Part shown: in pieces, positions 42,055 through 51,315 of the stretch | Position numbering within the stretch: the first letter of the stretch is position 1 | How the letters are laid out: each line of letters begins with the position of its first letter | From: Lachnospiraceae bacterium | GTDB lineage: Bacteria; Bacillota; Clostridia; Lachnospirales; Lachnospiraceae | Direction: 5' to 3' | Length of the DNA: 58,715 nt | NCBI GenBank assembly: GCA_017480445.1 | Contig: JAFVAO010000067.1 | Coordinates: 1-58,715, forward strand | Notes under the pieces: model-generated | Databases searched by the model: none | What the model was told of the DNA's origin: nothing | What the model saw: only the letters and a program-made list of their open reading frames with translations | Made by a program: the position numbers and the translations under genes

Positions 42055-43887
42055 ATGAGACAAACAAGAGAAGACGTAAGAAATATCGCGATTATTGCCC
42101 ATGTAGACCACGGCAAGACCACTCTGGTGGACGAACTGCTCAAGCAAAGCGGCGTTTTCCGGGAGAATCAGGCTGTCGCCGAGCGTGTGATGGACTCCAA
42201 CGACATCGAGCGCGAGCGCGGAATCACCATTCTCTCCAAAAATACGGCAGTTATGTACAAAAATACCAAGATCAACATTATCGACACACCCGGACATGCG
42301 GACTTCGGCGGTGAGGTAGAGCGCGTGCTGAAAATGGTAAACGGTGTTGTGCTTGTGGTGGATGCGTTTGAGGGCGCCATGCCCCAGACCAAATTTGTAT
42401 TGAAGAAGGCACTGGAATTAAAACTGCCGGTGATCGTCTGCGTCAATAAGATCGACCGTCCCGAGGCACGTCCCGACGAAGTGGTGGATGAAGTGCTCGA
42501 ACTGTTTCTGGAGCTGGACGCCGACGATTCACAGCTGGATTGTCCCTTCGTCTTCGCTTCCGCCAAGACCGGTATCGCCTCCCTGACAGCCGAGGATCCC
42601 GGCACCAGCATGGAGCCCCTGTTCGAGACGATTTTGGATTATATACCGGCACCGGAGGGCGATCCCGATGCAGGCACACAGGTGCTGATCAGCACCATCG
42701 ATTACAATGATTATGTCGGCCGTATCGGCGTCGGTAAGGTCGACAACGGCGTGATCAAGGTCAACCAGGACGTTGTGATCTGCAACCATCATGAGCCGGA
42801 CAAACAGATCAAGGTAAAGGTGAGCAAGCTCTACGAGTTTGACGGTCTGAATAAGGTGGAGGTGAAAGAGGCCGGCATCGGTTCCATCGTGGCAATCTCC
42901 GGCATCACAGACATTCACATCGGCGACACCCTCTGCTCTCCTGAAAACGTGGTACCCATTCCGTACCAGAAGATCAGCGAGCCGACCATTGCGATGCAGT
43001 TTATTGTAAACGACTCTCCGCTCGCGGGTCAGGAGGGCAAATTTGTCACCAGCCGCCATCTGCGCGACCGTCTGTTCCGCGAGCTGAATACGGATGTCTC
43101 CCTGCGTGTCGAGGAGACCGATCAGGCCGACAGCTTCAAGGTTTCCGGACGCGGCGAGCTCCATCTGTCCGTTTTGATCGAAAATATGCGGCGTGAGGGA
43201 TTTGAATTCGCCGTGAGCAAGGCGGAAGTACTCTATAAAACAGATGAAAAAGGGCATAAACTCGAGCCCATGGAGTTGGCGTATATCGATGTTCCCAACG
43301 ACTATGCCGGCGCCGTCATTGAGAAGCTCGGTCAAAGAAAAGGTGAATTGCGAAATATGGGCAGCATCTCCGGCGGAACCTACACACGTCTGGAGTTCTC
43401 CATCCCCGCAAGAGGCCTGATCGGCTACCGCGGAGAATTTATGACCGACACCAAGGGAAACGGCATCCTGAACACCGTTTTTGACGGGTACGGAGAGTAC
43501 AAGGGCGATATCCAGTACAGAAAACAGGGTTCTCTGATTGCGTTCGAAGCCGGCGAGGCGATCACCTACGGCCTCTACAACGCCCAGGAGCGCGGCACCC
43601 TCTTCATCGGCCCCGGAGAAAAGGTGTACTCCGGCATGGTCGTTGGCCAGACCGGCCGCAGCGAGGATATCGAAATCAATGTCTGCAAGAAAAAGCAGTT
43701 GACCAACACCCGCTCCTCTTCCGCGGATGAGGCGCTGCGTCTGACTCCGCCCAGAATTCTTTCCCTGGAGCAGGCGTTGGACTTTATTGATACCGATGAA
43801 CTGTTGGAGGTAACCCCCGAACATCTGCGTATCCGCAAGAAAATTCTGGATCCCACCCTGCGCAAGCGGGCCGGTTTCAAGAAATAA
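42055..43887 (+). CDS. typA: Translational GTPase TypA/BipA
   Basis: 610 residues. G1 A-H-V-D-H-G-K-T-T, G3 D-T-P-G-H-A-D-F, G4 N-K-I-D-R, followed by EF-G-like domains and the BipA C-terminal domain (G-E-R near R-G-T-L-F-I-G-P-G-E, K-K-K-Q-L-T-N). It binds ribosomes under stress and cold. The ATG at 42055 has GAGG 8 bases before it; the open frame from 41860 is not used since it includes the promoter. A strong terminator follows. Confidence 0.96.
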   Translation: MRQTREDVRNIAIIAHVDHGKTTLVDELLKQSGVFRENQAVAERVMDSNDIERERGITILSKNTAVMYKNTKINIIDTPGHADFGGEVERVLKMVNGVVLVVDAFEGAMPQTKFVLKKALELKLPVIVCVNKIDRPEARPDEVVDEVLELFLELDADDSQLDCPFVFASAKTGIASLTAEDPGTSMEPLFETILDYIPAPEGDPDAGTQVLISTIDYNDYVGRIGVGKVDNGVIKVNQDVVICNHHEPDKQIKVKVSKLYEFDGLNKVEVKEAGIGSIVAISGITDIHIGDTLCSPENVVPIPYQKISEPTIAMQFIVNDSPLAGQEGKFVTSRHLRDRLFRELNTDVSLRVEETDQADSFKVSGRGELHLSVLIENMRREGFEFAVSKAEVLYKTDEKGHKLEPMELAYIDVPNDYAGAVIEKLGQRKGELRNMGSISGGTYTRLEFSIPARGLIGYRGEFMTDTKGNGILNTVFDGYGEYKGDIQYRKQGSLIAFEAGEAITYGLYNAQERGTLFIGPGEKVYSGMVVGQTGRSEDIEINVCKKKQLTNTRSSSADEALRLTPPRILSLEQALDFIDTDELLEVTPEHLRIRKKILDPTLRKRAGFKK

Positions 43888-43932
43888 TTACTGTAAAAGT
43901 CAGTCATAAAACGCAAAACGTCGAACAAAAAC

Positions 43933-43994
43933 AGGCGGCTTACACGCGAGCGCAAAACAAACCCGTTTGCCTCTCGTAAGCCGCCTGCTTTTTT
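43933..43994. terminator. Bidirectional terminator between typA and the EAL gene
   Basis: AGGCGGCTTAC (43933-43943) pairs perfectly with GTAAGCCGCCT (43976-43986); the long loop holds a further CGAG/CTCG pairing. GCTTTTTTT follows on the plus strand. It can stop both convergent transcripts. Confidence 0.88.
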
Positions 43995-44014
43995 TATTAT
44001 CTGCTTTTTATTCT

Positions 44015-45952
44015 TTATTTTGCGTTCGCCGCGCGAACAAACTCTACAAAATCCTGTTTGGTCAACGGTTTCGCGTAATAGAAGCCCTGAATGTAGTCAC
44101 ATTCCAAATCTGAGAAGACCTTTGCAACCTCCTCATCCTCGATCCCTTCCACCACAATCTTCATGCCCATTTCCTTGACCATCTTCACAGTGTTGCGCAC
44201 AACGCTCAACAGTTTTTCATTGTTTTTAAAATCCGTAAACGTCTTGTCCAATTTTACAATGTTCAACGGCAGCTGGGTCATGCGATGTATATTGGAATAC
44301 CCTGTTCCGAAGTCGTCCAGTGAGAAATTCAGACCGGCCTCCGAGAGGATCCGGATATTCTCTGCCATAATGTTCTGTGAGGTCGATGCCGCCGTCTCCG
44401 TAATCTCCAGATTGATCTGCTCCGGCCGGATCTTGTATCGTTCCAGCAGAAAGATAATCTCCTTTGCCAGATTGCTGCGCATGCACTGCGCCACCGAGAG
44501 ATTGACCTCGACATATTCCATGTTCAGCTCCTTGAAATCGTCGCTCGCGATGAACCGGCAGACCTCTTCCAGCACAAAGCTGCCGATCTGATGGATTACA
44601 CCGCTCTTCTCCGCCACGGGGATAAACAATTCCGGCGAAATATGTCCGTACTCCTCATCATTCAACCGAAGCAGCGCCTCCGCGGAGACAAACCGCTTCT
44701 CCTTCACGGAATAGATCGGCTGGTAATAAACAGCCATCCTTTCTTTGCTCATGGCGTTGTCAATAATGCCTTCGATATCTTTGATGATATAGCGGCCATC
44801 GTTCAGAAGCTCCTCTGCCTGAACAATCCTGCCGGCTCTGCCATTCTTCCCGTACTCTTCAAATTCATTACTGAACGCATAAATACTCTGGAAATCGTTG
44901 AAATCCTCCGGGCAACGCACGATGCAGAGATTCATTTGCAGGTTGATATCCATGTCCTGCTGATGAATTTCCTCTTTCAGGAGCTCATCGAGCGCCTTGG
45001 CCGCGGAATCTATCCGGTCAAAATTCTCTTTTCCGACCACCAGACAGAATTTCCCGCGTCCCAGATAATACGGTTCCGCCTTGGGCAGCTCCGCCTTGCA
45101 GAGCGCTCTGATCTTCTCCGACACCGTATGCATCAAATGATTCATACTCTGATAGCCCAGCACATCCCGCAGCGCCTTGTAATTGGTCACATAAACCAGC
45201 AGAATCCGCAGCCTGCGGTTATTGTACAGCGACTGCTCTATGTCCATGGCATAGGCGCTGTCCCGCCCGAAACCGGTGATCGGATTGATGCGCTCCTCCG
45301 GCTTCTGCACCATAAACATTAACACCAGAATGCCGACGGCATGTGCAAACATCTCAATCCGCATGCGCGGGAACGTGATCTGTACCCCCAGCGCGATAAT
45401 GAGAATCGGAAATACCGCCGCCATTGCATAAAACTGTCCTTTGGAAAAAAACCGATAACAGCGGGTCATATAGGCGATACCGACAAACATATAAAACGCC
45501 GAGACAATATACAGCACAATATACAGCGTCCCTCGGGTATACCGATAGGCTCCGTCTATGTAAAACACCAGATGCGTACAGGGTGTTGTGACGATCAGCA
45601 GAAATGCCGTCAAATACGGCAGCGCCAACAAAAGCTGGGACCATATGTGATCCCTGATTTTATAGAGCGTGTCCGTCAGACACGCAAGATAAAGAACATA
45701 CACCGGTACTGACAGATTAATCATGACCAGATAAGCACAATGCGCAACATATTTCTCAACAATACTGGGGGTTGTCCCATTGTCCAGATTCACTGCCAAA
45801 ATATCGCAGACACTGGCAAATGTGATCACAAGCAAAAGATTCCAAAAATACCGGTTCTTCCTCCCGTTGATTATATGTCGTGAAAGCACCACTGTATCAA
45901 GAACGAACATGATCGCCAAAGCGCAATAATTAAAATAATTGATCTTACTCAT
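44015..45952 (-). CDS. Membrane c-di-GMP phosphodiesterase: 7TM, degenerate GGDEF, EAL
   Basis: 645 residues. Seven or so membrane helices (1-225), then a GGDEF-like domain whose signature is G-R-G-K-F and therefore inactive, then an EAL domain with S-A-E-A-L-L-R-L and D-D-F-G-T-G-Y-S, so c-di-GMP hydrolysis is likely. The ATG at 45952 has GGTGGTGGAG ahead; the frame to 46015 is not needed. It sits between typA and cbiA, in its own unit. Confidence 0.88.
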   Translation of the reverse strand: MSKINYFNYCALAIMFVLDTVVLSRHIINGRKNRYFWNLLLVITFASVCDILAVNLDNGTTPSIVEKYVAHCAYLVMINLSVPVYVLYLACLTDTLYKIRDHIWSQLLLALPYLTAFLLIVTTPCTHLVFYIDGAYRYTRGTLYIVLYIVSAFYMFVGIAYMTRCYRFFSKGQFYAMAAVFPILIIALGVQITFPRMRIEMFAHAVGILVLMFMVQKPEERINPITGFGRDSAYAMDIEQSLYNNRRLRILLVYVTNYKALRDVLGYQSMNHLMHTVSEKIRALCKAELPKAEPYYLGRGKFCLVVGKENFDRIDSAAKALDELLKEEIHQQDMDINLQMNLCIVRCPEDFNDFQSIYAFSNEFEEYGKNGRAGRIVQAEELLNDGRYIIKDIEGIIDNAMSKERMAVYYQPIYSVKEKRFVSAEALLRLNDEEYGHISPELFIPVAEKSGVIHQIGSFVLEEVCRFIASDDFKELNMEYVEVNLSVAQCMRSNLAKEIIFLLERYKIRPEQINLEITETAASTSQNIMAENIRILSEAGLNFSLDDFGTGYSNIHRMTQLPLNIVKLDKTFTDFKNNEKLLSVVRNTVKMVKEMGMKIVVEGIEDEEVAKVFSDLECDYIQGFYYAKPLTKQDFVEFVRAANAK

Positions 45953-45987
45953 AATCTCCACCACCGGTTTTGATGTTGATAGATATA

Positions 45988-47385
45988 TTATGACACAGTT
46001 TTTTCCATTTGGCAATTTTTATATTTCAATGCCTGCAAAATAATGTGCTCCGCATACGCAGGCGCAGACGGATAATACAAATGTGGGAATCCCCACCAGT
46101 GATGCGCGCCGACATGCACACACGACCAACTCTTTCCGGAGACCGGCTTGACCGCCATACATCCCTCGCCGTTGTTGTTGCTTTCAAAATAGTGAAATTC
46201 ATGCCCCCGGATTCCACATCCCTGCGGCAGGAACGCCCCCTGCCGCTCCGTAAGCTCCACATATCCAAAGCGCACTGCCCTGCCCTGGTAGGTACATTCG
46301 CCCGGCACGACACCGCAGAGTGCAAATCGCGCGCCCTGCTGATCGACAAGCCACTCATGCAGATACATAAAGCCGCCGCACTCCGCCACACTGGGCATCC
46401 CCGACGCAATTGCCTCCCGCACGGCCCGCCGCATGGACACATTTTCGGAAAGCTGCTCGCACCAAAGCTCCGGATAGCCGCCTCCCAACAATAGTCCATG
46501 CACATGCTCCGGCAGTTTCTCGTCATGGATCGGCGAAAAGGGCACCAGCTCCGCTCCCGCAGCGCGCAGCATGCGCAAATTATCCTCGTAATAAAAACAA
46601 AACGCCTCGTCCCGCGCAATCCCCAACCGCACTCTGGAGACAGCGGCGGGTAACCCGGCTGTCGTATCCCGGGGTTCTGCATACAGCTCCTCCGCGCTCT
46701 GCGCCGCGGAAACCAGCTCTTCCACACAGACGCTTTCCGCAAGCAGTTTTGCCGCCTCTGTAATCTGCGCCCGAAACGAATGGATCTCTTCGGGGAGCTG
46801 CAGCCCCAAATGCCGGCTGTCAAAGGAAAGCGCCTGCCGCTCCGGCAGATAGCCGAACACCCGGATACCGAACCGTTCTTCGATGAGTGGCCGCAGCAGT
46901 TCACACTGCGCCTTCCCCACCCGGTTCAGCACCACGCCGCAGATCAGCCTCTGCGCATCCTCATGTAAGAAGCCTTCTAACAATGCCAGCGTGGATCGGG
47001 CCATCCCTTTGCCATTCACCACCAGCACAATCGGCGTGCGCAGTATCCCTGCCAGATGATAAGCGGAAGCCTCCTCTCGGATGCCGCCCAACCCGTCATA
47101 CAATCCCATGACGCCCTCTATGACGGAGAGATCTGCCTCCGACACGCCGTCCAGGAACAATTCCCGCACCTGTTCCTGGGACGAAAAATAAGCGTCCAGA
47201 TTGCGGGACGCAACCTCCAGTACCTTCTGATGGAACAGCGGATCTATATAATCCGGTCCGCATTTCAATGCCCGTGCCCGCAGTCCGCGGTCTTTGAGCG
47301 CCTGCAGCAACGCGCAGGTGATCACGGTCTTGCCGCTGCCGCTGCCCGGCGCCGCAATCATGAGTCTCGCCGCCTTCATTCGCAT
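45988..47385 (-). CDS. cbiA: Cobyrinate a,c-diamide synthase
   Basis: 465 residues, full length. The N-terminal P-loop is P-G-S-G-S-G-K-T-V, the middle has C-G-P-D-Y-I-D-P, and the C-terminal glutamine amidotransferase domain has its Cys in A-E-C-G-G-F-M-Y-L and G-H-E-F-H-Y-F. It amidates the a and c side chains of cobyrinate. It overlaps the cbiET stop by 10 bases and is the last gene of the operon. Confidence 0.95.
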   Translation of the reverse strand: MRMKAARLMIAAPGSGSGKTVITCALLQALKDRGLRARALKCGPDYIDPLFHQKVLEVASRNLDAYFSSQEQVRELFLDGVSEADLSVIEGVMGLYDGLGGIREEASAYHLAGILRTPIVLVVNGKGMARSTLALLEGFLHEDAQRLICGVVLNRVGKAQCELLRPLIEERFGIRVFGYLPERQALSFDSRHLGLQLPEEIHSFRAQITEAAKLLAESVCVEELVSAAQSAEELYAEPRDTTAGLPAAVSRVRLGIARDEAFCFYYEDNLRMLRAAGAELVPFSPIHDEKLPEHVHGLLLGGGYPELWCEQLSENVSMRRAVREAIASGMPSVAECGGFMYLHEWLVDQQGARFALCGVVPGECTYQGRAVRFGYVELTERQGAFLPQGCGIRGHEFHYFESNNNGEGCMAVKPVSGKSWSCVHVGAHHWWGFPHLYYPSAPAYAEHIILQALKYKNCQMEKTVS

Positions 47386-49007
47386 GCTCCCCCTTCAGTA
47401 CAATCTCCCGCCAGTGTAAAAGAAACAATGTACACCGGATTCTGTGCCTGCATCAAATGATGCTTGCCCAACCGTCTGGCTCTGCTCACCTGCAGACAGA
47501 CAACCTCCGCATCCGCCACCGTATCCGCGCGGAGCAGCTCCGTCAACTCCGCCACCGTCTCCAGGCTGACCGCCGTCACCACGACCCGCACACTGCTCCC
47601 TGCTCCTTTGAGGCGGTCAAATATCTCCCGCAGTGCTCCGTCACTGCCGCCGATAAACACATGCGTGGGAGCTGGCAACGCATCCAACCCTTCCGGCGCG
47701 CGCGCCTGTACAATCGACACGTTCTCCAGACCAAAGGCCTGCACATTCTCACGGATCAAAGCCGCCGCCTCTTCCTCTTTTTCCACCGCATAAACCATAC
47801 TCTCCGGCTGAGATCGGGCGATCTCCACCGCCACAGAGCCGGTTCCGCTGCCGATATCGTACACCACGGCCCCTTCGGTGAGGCGCAGCTTACAGATCGC
47901 AGTCTCCCGCACCTCCTCCTTGGTCATGGGCACATCTCCGCGGATGAACGCGTGATCCGGCAATCCGTGTGTCACCGGCTCCTGATCGTTTCCTCCGCAG
48001 CGTCGGATCAGACAGGTATAGATTCCTTCCGGCTCCCAGTCCTGGCACGCGGCGGGCGTACACACCGCCACCTGCTCCTCCGGATAAGACAGACTGCAGC
48101 CCAGCGTCACAGAAAATGAAATCCGACCGGCGCCGCGCTTCTCCTCTGCCGCAAGCAGCGCTCCCAGCGCCCGCACATCTTTGACTCCTGAAGTCAATAC
48201 AAAGGTTTTCTCCCGTCTCCGCACAGCCTCCAAAAGCTCTGCGCGCCATGCCGTCTGCGCACTTCTTCCATGCATGCTGACGATTGCCGCGTCCTGCCAG
48301 CTGCACCCGGCGCGCGCCGCCAGATAGGATACACAGGAAATCCCCGGATAAATACGCCAATTGACCGACAGCCCCAACGCCTCCCGCTCCGGAATCCATT
48401 TTTGCAATGCCGCACCCAAATGCTCACAGCCGCTGAAAAAGCCACTGTCTCCGGAAAACAGAACCGCTACGCGTACTACTTCCGTCTCCGGCATTGTCTC
48501 TTCCAACAGTTCGTCCAGTTTGGCCAGTATCCTTTCTGCATCATAGTAAGGGAATTGCCGCGCGTTTCCGCCCAGCGGCAGCAGACGGCTCGCGCCGAAC
48601 ACATAGTCCGCCCGGGCACAGGCCTCCGCCGCCTCCACGGTAAGATTCCCCCGGCTGCCCATCCCTGCGCCGATCAGCGCGATCTCCACACTGCGCCGCA
48701 GCTGCAGTGTCTGTCCCAATAACGTCTCCAGCTTCCCGCAGATGGAGAGCAGTCCGTCCCCCTCCGTCGCATCCGGATTGCGGATGATACAAACACCGGT
48801 TCCTGTATGCTGCGCCGCGGCCAGTTTTTCCGCGTATCCACCCGCCGCCCCGCTCTCTTTCGTCACAAGCCACCGGATCTGATATTCCTGCATCAGCGCG
48901 CTGTTTAACGCCTCCGAAAAGGGCCCTTGCAGCGCGATGATCCTGCTGCCCGGAATGCCTGCTTCCTCACAGATCCGGATACTCTCTCTGCCCGGCAGAA
49001 CCCGCAC
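47376..49007 (-). CDS. cbiET: CbiE/CbiT precorrin C5,15-methyltransferase part of a CbiJ-CbiE-CbiT fusion
   Basis: This open frame of 543 codons begins with the C-terminal third of a cobalt-precorrin-6A reductase (G-P-F-S-E-A-L-N, L-V-T-K-E-S-G) and runs on into CbiE (about 130-330; A-L-I-G-A-G-M-G, C-S-W-Q-D-A) and CbiT (about 360-540; D-V-P-M-T-K-E-E-V, D-I-G-S-G-T-G-S). It is in the same frame as the upstream 128-codon piece at 49095-49478; only the TAG at 49095-49097 parts them. No ribosome site is visible near 49007 or at the CbiE start, so without readthrough the methyltransferases would depend on weak internal initiation. CbiE and CbiT methylate C5 and C15 and decarboxylate the C12 side chain. 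Confidence 0.85.
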   Translation of the reverse strand: MRVLPGRESIRICEEAGIPGSRIIALQGPFSEALNSALMQEYQIRWLVTKESGAAGGYAEKLAAAQHTGTGVCIIRNPDATEGDGLLSICGKLETLLGQTLQLRRSVEIALIGAGMGSRGNLTVEAAEACARADYVFGASRLLPLGGNARQFPYYDAERILAKLDELLEETMPETEVVRVAVLFSGDSGFFSGCEHLGAALQKWIPEREALGLSVNWRIYPGISCVSYLAARAGCSWQDAAIVSMHGRSAQTAWRAELLEAVRRREKTFVLTSGVKDVRALGALLAAEEKRGAGRISFSVTLGCSLSYPEEQVAVCTPAACQDWEPEGIYTCLIRRCGGNDQEPVTHGLPDHAFIRGDVPMTKEEVRETAICKLRLTEGAVVYDIGSGTGSVAVEIARSQPESMVYAVEKEEEAAALIRENVQAFGLENVSIVQARAPEGLDALPAPTHVFIGGSDGALREIFDRLKGAGSSVRVVVTAVSLETVAELTELLRADTVADAEVVCLQVSRARRLGKHHLMQAQNPVYIVSFTLAGDCTEGGACE

Positions 49008-49094
49008 ATACAGCCGCTGCGCCAGATGCTCCCGCGCACAGTATGCCGCCAGTTCCTTGCTTCCGGTGGTCAGCAGAATATGCCCCGTCGTTTC

Positions 49095-49097
49095 CTA
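49095..49097 (-). other. In-frame TAG codon inside the cbiJ-cbiET reading frame
   Basis: Codon 128 of a 701-codon frame (49478-47376). It follows A-A-F-L and precedes E-T-T-G-H-I-L-L-T-T-G-S-K, where related proteins have Lys or Gln. Either a CAG/AAG to TAG mutation, a base error or a readthrough site. Confidence 0.85.
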
Positions 49098-49478
49098 CAG
49101 AAACGCGGCACAGGCATCATGATCCGCAAAATAACGGATTCCCTCTCCGGCACGCCCCATATCGGTGTCCCGCTTCAGTCGCAGATACGGCACCCCCACC
49201 GCCTGCGCGCTCTCCGCAATATTCGCAGAAACCGCCGTCGCGTAGGGATGCGTTGCGTCTACCACCGCCGCGAAGCCGCCCTGCTCCATCAGCTGCTGCA
49301 TACCGGCACAGTCCAGCCTGCCCTGCAAAAGCGTCAGGTTCGGGTGCTGCCCCATCACCTGCGTGCCATATTCCGTCGCCACACATACGCTGCAAGGTAC
49401 TCCATTCTCCGCTAAAGTCTCCGCAAGCCTTCTTCCCTCTGTTGTCCCCGCAAAAATCAGGATGTGCTTCTCAGTCAT
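49095..49478 (-). pseudogene. cbiJ: Cobalt-precorrin-6A reductase N-terminal part, stopped by TAG
   Basis: 127 residues: N-terminal F-A-G-T-T-E-G-R, T-E-Y-G-T and the D-A-T-H-P-Y-A-T block, all typical of CbiJ/CobK, which is about 250 residues long. The second half follows in the same frame after the TAG and is well conserved. The ATG overlaps the cbiH stop (ATGA). If the TAG is real and not read through, reduction of cobalt-precorrin-6A would be lost, unless another copy exists elsewhere. Confidence 0.85.
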
Positions 49479-50221
49479 ATCTGATATCCTCTCCCGGTCA
49501 CCATTTTCCCGTCAATGACCCGTGTAGTCGAATTACCGACAAACACGGTCGTAAACATATTTAAGCTTTTCTCCCGCAGTTCGGCAAGAGAACAGACCTC
49601 CGCCTTCGTTCCCTCGCGTCCGATATTTTCCACATAGCCGCAGACAACCTCCGGCGCGCAGTACTCCAGCAATATGTCACAGGCGCGCTTCAGATGCTCT
49701 GTACGCCTGTGGCTGGCCGGATTGTACAATACAATCACAAAATCCCCCTGGGCAGCCGCGCGCAGCCTGGCCTCAATCCGCTCCCACGGTGTGAGCAGAT
49801 CACTGAGGCTGATCACACAGAAATCATGATTGATCGGCGCCCCCAGAACAGCCGCTCCGCTGTTTGCCGCCGTGATGCCGGCCACCACCGTAAGCGCACA
49901 GTCCGGATAGTCCTCCAGCAGTTCGTACATCAGCGAAGCAAGTCCGTAAATCCCCGCATCTCCGCTGCAGACCAACGCCACGTTTTTGCCTTTCTGCGCC
50001 TCCGCAAAACACAATCTGCAGCGCTCTGCCTCCTGCCGCATCGGCGTAGAGAGGAATTCCTTCCCCGCAAACCGCTCTCCCAACAGCTGCAAATAAACCG
50101 GATACCCTACGATCACATCCGCGCGTTCAAGCGCCGCCAGCGCCTGTCCCGTCATTTGCTCCTCGCAGCCCGGTCCGATTCCCACAATATAAATCTGCTT
50201 CTTCTGACTATCTCTGTCCAT
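49475..50221 (-). CDS. cbiH: Cobalt-precorrin-3 C17-methyltransferase
   Basis: 248 residues of the uroporphyrin/corrin methylase fold: I-V-G-I-G-P-G near residue 12, L-V-C-S-G-D-A-G-I-Y-G and V-L-Y-N-P-A-S-H. CbiH/CobJ adds the C17 methyl group with ring contraction. Two adjacent ATG codons (50224 and 50221) follow GGAG; the second has better spacing. It overlaps the end of cbiG. Confidence 0.93.
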   Translation of the reverse strand: MDRDSQKKQIYIVGIGPGCEEQMTGQALAALERADVIVGYPVYLQLLGERFAGKEFLSTPMRQEAERCRLCFAEAQKGKNVALVCSGDAGIYGLASLMYELLEDYPDCALTVVAGITAANSGAAVLGAPINHDFCVISLSDLLTPWERIEARLRAAAQGDFVIVLYNPASHRRTEHLKRACDILLEYCAPEVVCGYVENIGREGTKAEVCSLAELREKSLNMFTTVFVGNSTTRVIDGKMVTGRGYQI

Positions 50222-51315
50222 CATGCTCTCCAATCCCGTTTCACAACAGCCAATGTCATCCCCTCCGCAGCACGCTTCTGCAGGAACACCTCTCCCCTGC
50301 CGCCGCAGTAGACCATTGCCGCGCGTTCACACACATTGTCCACCCCCACCGTCTGTTCCACAAAGGCAGACGCGCTGTAGCTGCCTTCCAATTGTGCCAG
50401 CTCCGCCTCCGGATAGACCAGAAAAGGGATGCGCAGCGCATCCGCCAGTCTGGCCAGACCGATTTCATCCCGTTTCCGTTCGATCGACGCAAGCGCGCAG
50501 ATATCCGCCGGGTCAATCTCTGCCCGATCCAGCTCCGCCTGCACAAATGTTTGCAGCTCCTCCAAACTCTTTCCCCGCCTGCATCCCATCCCCAATACAT
50601 ATTCTCTGGGCCGTAACCAGAGTGCCTGACAGCCGTCCGGCAGCCGCTCTGCCACCAAAATATCCAAATCTGCCAGGGACGTCGCACTTTCCGCTGCCAC
50701 GTCGCAGGGCTGTAACTGCCCCGCACCGCCGGCTCCGCTCTGAACGAGGAATTCGCCGCACTGCACCGCAGTAAGCCCCGCGATGCCGATTTTCACCGTC
50801 TCCTTTTGCAAAAGCTTCGCGGAGACCTGCCTGATCCGCTCTTTATTCTGAATCGCAAAGCCGTTCTCTACCGCCCAGACATCCACCGCAAAGACGCCGC
50901 TTACATCCGTCGCGGTGGTCAGCACCGGCGTTGCGCCCACAAGCTGTGCAATCCGCCCCGCGATGTCATTGGCGCCGCCCACGTGCCCGGCCAGGAGCGG
51001 GATCACATACTTTCCCGCCTCATCCATGACCAGTACCGCGCTGTCCGTCAGCTTATTCTGCACAGACGGCGCAATACTGCGCACCGCAATGCCACAGGCC
51101 CCGATAAACAGAAGTGTGTGGTGCGCTGCGAACTGTTCACCTGTCCATGCGGTCAGGTCACCCACCGCTTCCACATCAGCCGACTCCGCTGCCCCGCTCC
51201 ACTTCGAATAGAGCAGACATCCCATCACACGCCGGTCACCGGATGCCTTTTCCCGCTCTGCAAGCCGCCGCGCGAGTGCATATCCCCTCTGCGTAAAACT
51301 GATTATACTGATCAT
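50221..51315 (-). CDS. cbiG: Cobalt-precorrin-5A hydrolase
   Basis: 364 residues. CbiG N-terminal and core blocks G-A-C-G-I-A-V-R, L-L-A-G-H-V-G-G-A-N, and the C-terminal L-G-M-G-C-R-R-G with A-S-I-E-R-K. It opens the delta-lactone and releases acetaldehyde. The ATG follows the cbiF stop by a single overlap (TGAATG), so translation is coupled. Confidence 0.93.
   Translation of the reverse strand: MISIISFTQRGYALARRLAEREKASGDRRVMGCLLYSKWSGAAESADVEAVGDLTAWTGEQFAAHHTLLFIGACGIAVRSIAPSVQNKLTDSAVLVMDEAGKYVIPLLAGHVGGANDIAGRIAQLVGATPVLTTATDVSGVFAVDVWAVENGFAIQNKERIRQVSAKLLQKETVKIGIAGLTAVQCGEFLVQSGAGGAGQLQPCDVAAESATSLADLDILVAERLPDGCQALWLRPREYVLGMGCRRGKSLEELQTFVQAELDRAEIDPADICALASIERKRDEIGLARLADALRIPFLVYPEAELAQLEGSYSASAFVEQTVGVDNVCERAAMVYCGGRGEVFLQKRAAEGMTLAVVKRDWRA

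Noticed and set aside
42529..43824. Open frame of 431 codons on the minus strand
   Set aside because: Antisense to typA, no recognisable domain.
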